Shown here: in pieces, positions 60,071 through 64,000 of the stretch | How the letters are laid out: each line of letters opens with the position of its first letter | Numbering within the stretch: the first letter of the stretch is position 1 | Source of the DNA: Streptomyces tailanensis | GTDB taxonomy: Bacteria > Actinomycetota > Actinomycetes > Streptomycetales > Streptomycetaceae | Direction of reading: 5' to 3' | DNA length: 64,000 nucleotides | Assembly (NCBI RefSeq): GCF_008386495.1 | Contig: NZ_VTHJ01000038.1 | Span: 1-64,000 of the forward strand | Notes under the pieces: model-generated | What the model was told of the DNA's origin: nothing | The model's database searches: none | Seen by the model: the letters and a program-made list of their open reading frames with translations, nothing else | Position numbers and translations under genes: made by a program

Positions 60071-60754
60071 TCAGGCGTAGAACGGGCCGGGAGTGCTCCA
60101 GGTCGTCGAGCCGAAGACGTTCGGGTCGTCGATGGTGACCTTCACGTTCGTCACCTTGAGCCCGTACTGGGTCGCCGTCATCCCCTCCGGGCAACTCACC
60201 TCCACCGCCGGGAAGTTGACGAAGAACGGCGGGCCGAAGTCCTGGTCGGGGTAGGTGCGGAACTGGCGGAGCAGCCAGTTGCTGTCCGGTTCGTAGTACA
60301 CCGGCGACAGCGGCTGCTGTTCGGTGCGGACGACGAAGCTCGTGTCGTGGTCGAAGCTGCCGTCGGGCCGCAGGCAGCCGAAGGTGCGGGCCGTGTCGGC
60401 GTAGGCGGCGAAGTAGCCCCCGGTGCTGCTCAGTCCGGCGAGGTAGCCCGGCTGGTTGCGGACGTTGTGCAGCCGGACACCGAGCCCGAAGCCACCGCAG
60501 CCCGGTGTCGCCCAGTACTGATGGTACCGCAGCAGGCACTGGCGGTCACCGGAGGAGGCGTTCGGATCAGGGTTGTAGGGCTGGGGAACAACGGCTCGGC
60601 GGAACTCCACGGTCGCCGAGATGCCCCCTTCGGTGGGCGCCGGAATCTCGACCGTGTCGCTCGCCCGGGCCGCACCCGGCCCGGCGAGGACGAGCCCGGC
60701 CCCCGCGAGTAAGGCGACGGTCAGTCTTGCCAGTACTGCGCGCATGCTGCGCAT
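60071..60754 (-). CDS. Secreted protein of unknown function
   Basis: I do not recognise this family. The 227-residue precursor has a clear signal peptide (MRSMRAVLARLTVALLAGAG, cleavage near ARAS). The mature part is rich in aromatic residues and Pro, with four Cys visible (RQCLLRYHQYWATPGCGGFG, FGCLRPDG, VSCPEGM), enough for two disulfides. A beta-rich fold is likely. The ATG at 60754 has GGGGGT upstream. A 17-bp palindrome lies just before it. Confidence 0.7.
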   Translation of the reverse strand: MRSMRAVLARLTVALLAGAGLVLAGPGAARASDTVEIPAPTEGGISATVEFRRAVVPQPYNPDPNASSGDRQCLLRYHQYWATPGCGGFGLGVRLHNVRNQPGYLAGLSSTGGYFAAYADTARTFGCLRPDGSFDHDTSFVVRTEQQPLSPVYYEPDSNWLLRQFRTYPDQDFGPPFFVNFPAVEVSCPEGMTATQYGLKVTNVKVTIDDPNVFGSTTWSTPGPFYA

Positions 60755-60770
60755 ATGTCGGATACCCCCT

Positions 60771-60787
60771 CGTGCACCAGGTGCACG
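60771..60787. promoter_or_regulatory. 17-bp palindrome upstream of a secreted-protein gene
   Basis: CGTGCACC-A-GGTGCACG has two perfect 8-bp arms. It ends 17 bases upstream of the start codon at 60754 and looks like a repressor operator. Confidence 0.6.
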
Positions 60788-60873
60788 CTCAGACAAACGG
60801 TGACATGAGCACGCTACTGGCGCAGGGGGCGCTCACTCGCCCAAACGCCCCAACCCTCACAAACGGAACGGTC

Positions 60874-61557
60874 TCAGCGGTCGTTCGCGTGCCCCGTCCG
60901 CCATGCCCACGCGGCGATCTCCACGCGGTTCCGGGCGGCGAGCTTCAGCTGGATGCTGGCGAGGTGCGTCTTCACCGTGGAGAGGGAGACGAACATCGAC
61001 GCGGCGATCTCGGCGTTCGTGTGTCCGAGGGCCACGAGGCGTACGACGTCGAGTTCGCGGTCGGTCAGCGGCTCCTGCGGACGCGGGGCCTCGGGGCCGG
61101 CGGCCGCCGCGTCCGCCTCCGCCGTGACGTGCTTCAGCAGCCGGACCGTCACCGACGGCGACACCAGCGAGTCGCCCACCGCGGCCGCCCGCACCGCCTC
61201 GGCCAGCAGCGTCGGCCCGGAGTCCTTCAGCAGAAAGCCGCAGGCACCGCCGCGGAGCGCCCCGTAGACGTACTCGTCCAGGTCGAACGTGGTCACCACG
61301 ACGACCCGCATGGGATCGGCGACACCGGGGCCGGCCAGCAGCCGGGTGGCCTCCAAGCCGTCCAGCTTGGGCATACGAATGTCCAGCAGGCACACATCGG
61401 GCCGCACCTCGCGGGCCAGCCGCACGGCCGTCTCGCCGTCGGCGGCCTCGGCGACGACGGTGATGTCCGGCTGCGCGTCGAGGAAGAAGCGGAAGCCGGT
61501 GCGGACCATGTCCTGGTCGTCGGCGATCAGGACGCGGATCGGGCTGCGGTCGGTCAT
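60874..61557 (-). CDS. NarL/FixJ-family response regulator
   Basis: The 227-residue protein has a receiver domain with phosphorylation site Asp59 (VCLLDIRMPKLDG), Lys in FLLKDSG, and a C-terminal LuxR-type helix-turn-helix (LTDRELDVVRLVALGHTNAE, FVSLSTVKTHLASIQ). It is divergent from the histidine kinase 61826-63115, its likely partner. Targets are not known. Confidence 0.92.
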   Translation of the reverse strand: MTDRSPIRVLIADDQDMVRTGFRFFLDAQPDITVVAEAADGETAVRLAREVRPDVCLLDIRMPKLDGLEATRLLAGPGVADPMRVVVVTTFDLDEYVYGALRGGACGFLLKDSGPTLLAEAVRAAAVGDSLVSPSVTVRLLKHVTAEADAAAAGPEAPRPQEPLTDRELDVVRLVALGHTNAEIAASMFVSLSTVKTHLASIQLKLAARNRVEIAAWAWRTGHANDR

Positions 61558-61620
61558 GGTCGCATCATGCCGGTCAAGTGTGCGGGGAGCCTAATAGCTC
61601 GGTCGGGTTTGTGGGATGGC

Positions 61621-61700
61621 GGCTGCGGGTTGTGTGTGGCTGGTCGCGCCCACGCGGCGGAGCCGCATATCGATACAGCCCCGCGCCCCTTTGGGGGCTG
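61621..61700. repeat. Family A repeat, inverted copy
   Basis: GGCTGCGGGTTGTGTGTGGC at the start, then CACGCGGCGGAGCCGCAT, is the inverse of 43386-43460 at most positions. GGGGGCTGCGCCCCC follows as a hairpin. It lies in the 268-base gap between the response regulator and its kinase. Confidence 0.75.
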
Positions 61701-61825
61701 CGCCCCCATCGAGGCGGCGCGGGGGCTCGCCTCGGCCGAATGGCCGGGCTTCACCGTCCGCCGGGCGCCGTCCCTCGGCCGTACGGCCGATACGTCGGAC
61801 ACCTGGGCTGCCTACTGTGAGCGGC

Positions 61826-63115
61826 GTGAACCTCACGCACGACATCCGCGTCCCCGCGAGCGACGACGCCGACCGGCCGGGCCGGAAGCCGCGGTCGGGC
61901 TGCCTGCGTACCGGCGGCATCGCCATGGTGGTCCTGTTCTGCATCGGCGACGTACTACTGCAGGGCACGAGCCATGCGCCCGTCTGGCCGCAGTTGCTCC
62001 TGCTCGCCATCGGGCTGGCCGCGCTGCTGTGGCCCGTCGCCCGGCGGCCCGCATGGCTCACTCCGGCCGTGCGGACCGGACTGCCGCCGCTCGCGGCCCT
62101 CGCGTACGTGGTGATCCTCGTCGGCGCAGGCAGGCCGGGGGCCTTCGGCCCGGGCGAGGCGCTGCTGCTGTTGTGCCTGCTGGTGGTCGCCGTCCGGACG
62201 TGTCCACCCCGGTGGGCGCTGGTGTGCGGAGCGCTCAACGGCATCGCCGTGCTCGCGCTGACGCTGCCGTACTTCGCTCTCGACCCCGACGACGGCGGCA
62301 CCTTCGGGGCGGCGTTCGTGCTCCTGCTGCTGGTCGGCAGCGCGGCGGGACTGTCCGCCTACGTCCGCACCCTGGACAACCGGCGGACGGCCGCCGTCAC
62401 GGAGATCCGCCGCGCCGAGCGGGTCTCCATGGCCGCCGACCTGCACGACTTCGTGGCCCACCACGTCACAGGGATCCTGGTGCAGGCCCAGGTCGCGCGG
62501 ATGATGGCCGGCACCGAGCCCGAGCGAAGCGAGATGGGGGTCCCCCCGGACGAAGTCTGGGGGAGGCTGGACCCTGTCCTCGCGGGCATCGAGCGCGCGG
62601 CCACCGAGGCGCTTGCCTCGATGCGCCGTACGGTCGGGGTGCTGCGCGAGCACGAGGACGACCAGGCCGATGCCGCCGACCGGCGCCCGGTCGGCGACCT
62701 GGCGGGCATCTCCGAGCTCGTACGCGGCTTCGACGGCGTCGGCGGTGTCGACGGACACACGGCGCGGCTGGACCACGACCCGTCCGTCCCCGACGACCTG
62801 CCGCACGAGGTGCAGGCCGCCGCCTTCCGTGTGGTGCAGGAGTCTCTGACCAATGTCCGCCGGCACGCCGCCGACGCCACCGAGGTCACCGTCTCCCTCC
62901 GCTACGGCCGCGGCGACCTGGAGGTCTCGGTGCGCGACGACGGCCGGGGCGGTGCCCGGCTCCCGGAGGCGGCCCGGGGCGGCGGCTTCGGGCTCGTCGG
63001 CCTCACCGAACGCGTCACTCAACTCGGCGGCCGAATTCAGGCCCGCGCGCGTGAGGTCGGCCCCGGCTGGGAGGTCGTCGCCGTACTCCCGGCCACTCCG
63101 GCGGCCGCGAGGTGA
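61826..63115 (+). CDS. NarL-type sensor histidine kinase with translated repeat
   Basis: The 429-residue protein has a membrane domain of about six helices (residues 30-190), a HisKA_3 dimerisation region with DLHDFVAHHVTGIL, and an ATPase domain (VRDDGRGG, GGFGLVGLTERV). Between the two dimerisation helices a stretch of about 15 residues (PERSEMGVPPDEVWGRL) is coded by a copy of repeat family B. GTG 61826 fits a -10 box TACTGT at 61813-61818 as a leaderless start; GTG 61817 is possible. It should phosphorylate the divergent response regulator. Confidence 0.88.
   Translation: MNLTHDIRVPASDDADRPGRKPRSGCLRTGGIAMVVLFCIGDVLLQGTSHAPVWPQLLLLAIGLAALLWPVARRPAWLTPAVRTGLPPLAALAYVVILVGAGRPGAFGPGEALLLLCLLVVAVRTCPPRWALVCGALNGIAVLALTLPYFALDPDDGGTFGAAFVLLLLVGSAAGLSAYVRTLDNRRTAAVTEIRRAERVSMAADLHDFVAHHVTGILVQAQVARMMAGTEPERSEMGVPPDEVWGRLDPVLAGIERAATEALASMRRTVGVLREHEDDQADAADRRPVGDLAGISELVRGFDGVGGVDGHTARLDHDPSVPDDLPHEVQAAAFRVVQESLTNVRRHAADATEVTVSLRYGRGDLEVSVRDDGRGGARLPEAARGGGFGLVGLTERVTQLGGRIQARAREVGPGWEVVAVLPATPAAAR
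62521..62566 (+). repeat. Family B repeat inside a coding sequence
   Basis: The stretch GAGATGGGGGTCCCCCCGGA and the following CGAAGTCTGGGGGAGG matches the ends of the copy at 168-208. CCCCCGGAC-GAA-GTCTGGGGG can pair as a hairpin. It adds about 15 codons to the kinase without breaking its frame. Confidence 0.72.
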
Positions 63116-63191
63116 GCTGAACCTCCGGGGCGGACTTCCCGTATCTCCTCACGGGGATGGCGGGAGACCGCGTGCACGGAAGGAGATCAGC

Positions 63192-63971
63192 GTGTCGATA
63201 CCGCCCGAACCGGGGCAGACGACGAAACGCCGCACGATCGAGCCCACCTACGTCATGCGCCGACGCCGGACCGAGGCCCTGGCGGAGCTGCTGCGTGAGA
63301 TGGAGCTGTACAAGGGGACGACCGCCCCGAACGACGAGTACGAAACCGTCGCCGTACCCCCGGTCACGGACGCGACCCCGCCCCCGGCGCGGGCGACCCC
63401 GCACCCGCCTGCGCCCCCGGCGCGCGAGCGGATCCTGCCCCGGCAGGAGGAGTACGAGACCGAGGAGCTGCCCCCGGTCATGGTCGGCGAGGACTTCGGC
63501 GCCGACGAGGTCGTCACCGGCGGGCGGCGGCCGCGGCGGCGCCCGGCACCCGGCGGCGGCAGCACGGGGCTCAAGCGCGCCGCGGTGATCGTCAGCGTCG
63601 GCGCGGCCGCCCTCATCGGCTTCGGCGCCGCCCTCCTCGTACCCGGCGGAGACAAGGAAACCGAGGCGAAGAACCCCACCCCGCCCCCGTCGGCCCCCGC
63701 GACCTCCGCCCCGGCCCGGAACGACGCCGTCGACCCCGACGGCCCCGGCACCCTCCGCGAGGGCGACACCGGCCCCGAGGTCACCGAACTCCAGGAACGG
63801 CTGCGCCGCATCCCCAACGTGTACGACGACGGCCCCACCTCGGGCCAGTACGACGTCGTACTCAAGGAGGCCGTGGCCCGCTTCCAACTCTGGTACGGCA
63901 TCCGCGGCGACGAGACCGGCGTCTACGGCAATGACACACGCCAGGACCTCGAATCCCGCACCACCCTCTAG
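63192..63971 (+). CDS. Membrane protein with peptidoglycan-binding domain
   Basis: The 259-residue protein has a cytosolic N-terminus with two YETxxxPPV-like motifs (DEYETVAVPP and EEYETEELPPV), one membrane helix at about 128-150, a Pro/Ala-rich spacer and a C-terminal peptidoglycan-binding type 1 domain (LREGDTGPEVTELQERLRRI). The GTG start at 63192 has AAGGAG upstream. It probably anchors or senses the cell wall. It follows the kinase gene by 76 bases and may share regulation. Confidence 0.82.
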   Translation: MSIPPEPGQTTKRRTIEPTYVMRRRRTEALAELLREMELYKGTTAPNDEYETVAVPPVTDATPPPARATPHPPAPPARERILPRQEEYETEELPPVMVGEDFGADEVVTGGRRPRRRPAPGGGSTGLKRAAVIVSVGAAALIGFGAALLVPGGDKETEAKNPTPPPSAPATSAPARNDAVDPDGPGTLREGDTGPEVTELQERLRRIPNVYDDGPTSGQYDVVLKEAVARFQLWYGIRGDETGVYGNDTRQDLESRTTL

Positions 63972-64000
63972 CCGCGCTGCGAGGCCTGGACCCCGTACGC

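Overview
The window reads as chromosome of a Streptomyces or a very close relative. The DNA is very GC-rich, genes are densely packed with many 4-bp ATGA/GTGA stop-start overlaps, and mycothiol-linked formaldehyde oxidation, paired PP2C/GAF regulators, streptogrisin-type proteases and a sugar importer without its own ATPase are all present. No rRNA, tRNA, CRISPR array or insertion sequence was seen. Most genes look chromosomal, but three blocks are accessory in character, and several broken genes (6982-7307, 14084-16529, 20203-20584, 31264-31868) mark plastic stretches.

Left part (1-9092): an operon on the minus strand runs from a 71-residue double-glycine peptide (6265-6480) to an HlyD-like adaptor, a C39-peptidase ABC exporter and a second NHLM-type ABC protein. 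No modification enzyme is present, so it looks like an unmodified peptide with its own exporter. A secreted S1 protease with a long acidic tail follows. From 9122 to 14069 two large divergent PP2C phosphatases form a signalling pair. From 14084 to 20584 lie decayed genes (oligopeptide-binding lipoprotein, HD-domain protein, DUF4037 protein, TetR regulator) around an intact GH5 endoglycoceramidase-like enzyme and a secreted beta-propeller protein.

Middle (20646-38530): a glycosyltransferase, a HEAT-like repeat protein, a SnoaL protein and an aldehyde dehydrogenase lead to the most unusual block, 25448-31868. There a plant-type adenylate isopentenyltransferase, a cytokinin-dehydrogenase-like flavoprotein and a LOG phosphoribohydrolase fused to a polyketide-type acyltransferase form a tight operon followed by an ABC exporter. 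A broken transketolase-like gene faces away from it. This resembles the fas cytokinin locus of Rhodococcus fascians, but the LOG-acyltransferase fusion suggests an acylated or otherwise novel N6-prenyladenine product. Next is a reactive-sulfur module: a CstR-like repressor, a rhodanese, a multi-rhodanese persulfide dioxygenase and a TauE exporter. Matching operators are found upstream of both transcription units and also in front of the mycothiol-dependent formaldehyde dehydrogenase operon.

Right part (38538-64000): a PLP decarboxylase and a membrane-anchored ABM protein precede a five-gene operon (40804-48246) that makes p-aminobenzoate (fused PabAB, PabC) together with two acyl-CoA ligases and a flavin monooxygenase. 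This looks like a pathway that makes, activates and oxidises an aminobenzoate. Beyond it are an AhpD-like protein, an L,D-transpeptidase, a ROK-controlled sugar ABC importer with an oxidoreductase, a second S1 protease with a C-terminal membrane anchor, a methyltransferase-acetyltransferase pair, an acid phosphatase, an F420-type oxidoreductase, a NarL-type two-component pair and a membrane protein with a peptidoglycan-binding domain.

Two dispersed repeat families occur between genes. One copy of each also lies in frame inside a coding sequence (a CoA ligase and a histidine kinase), where it is translated.
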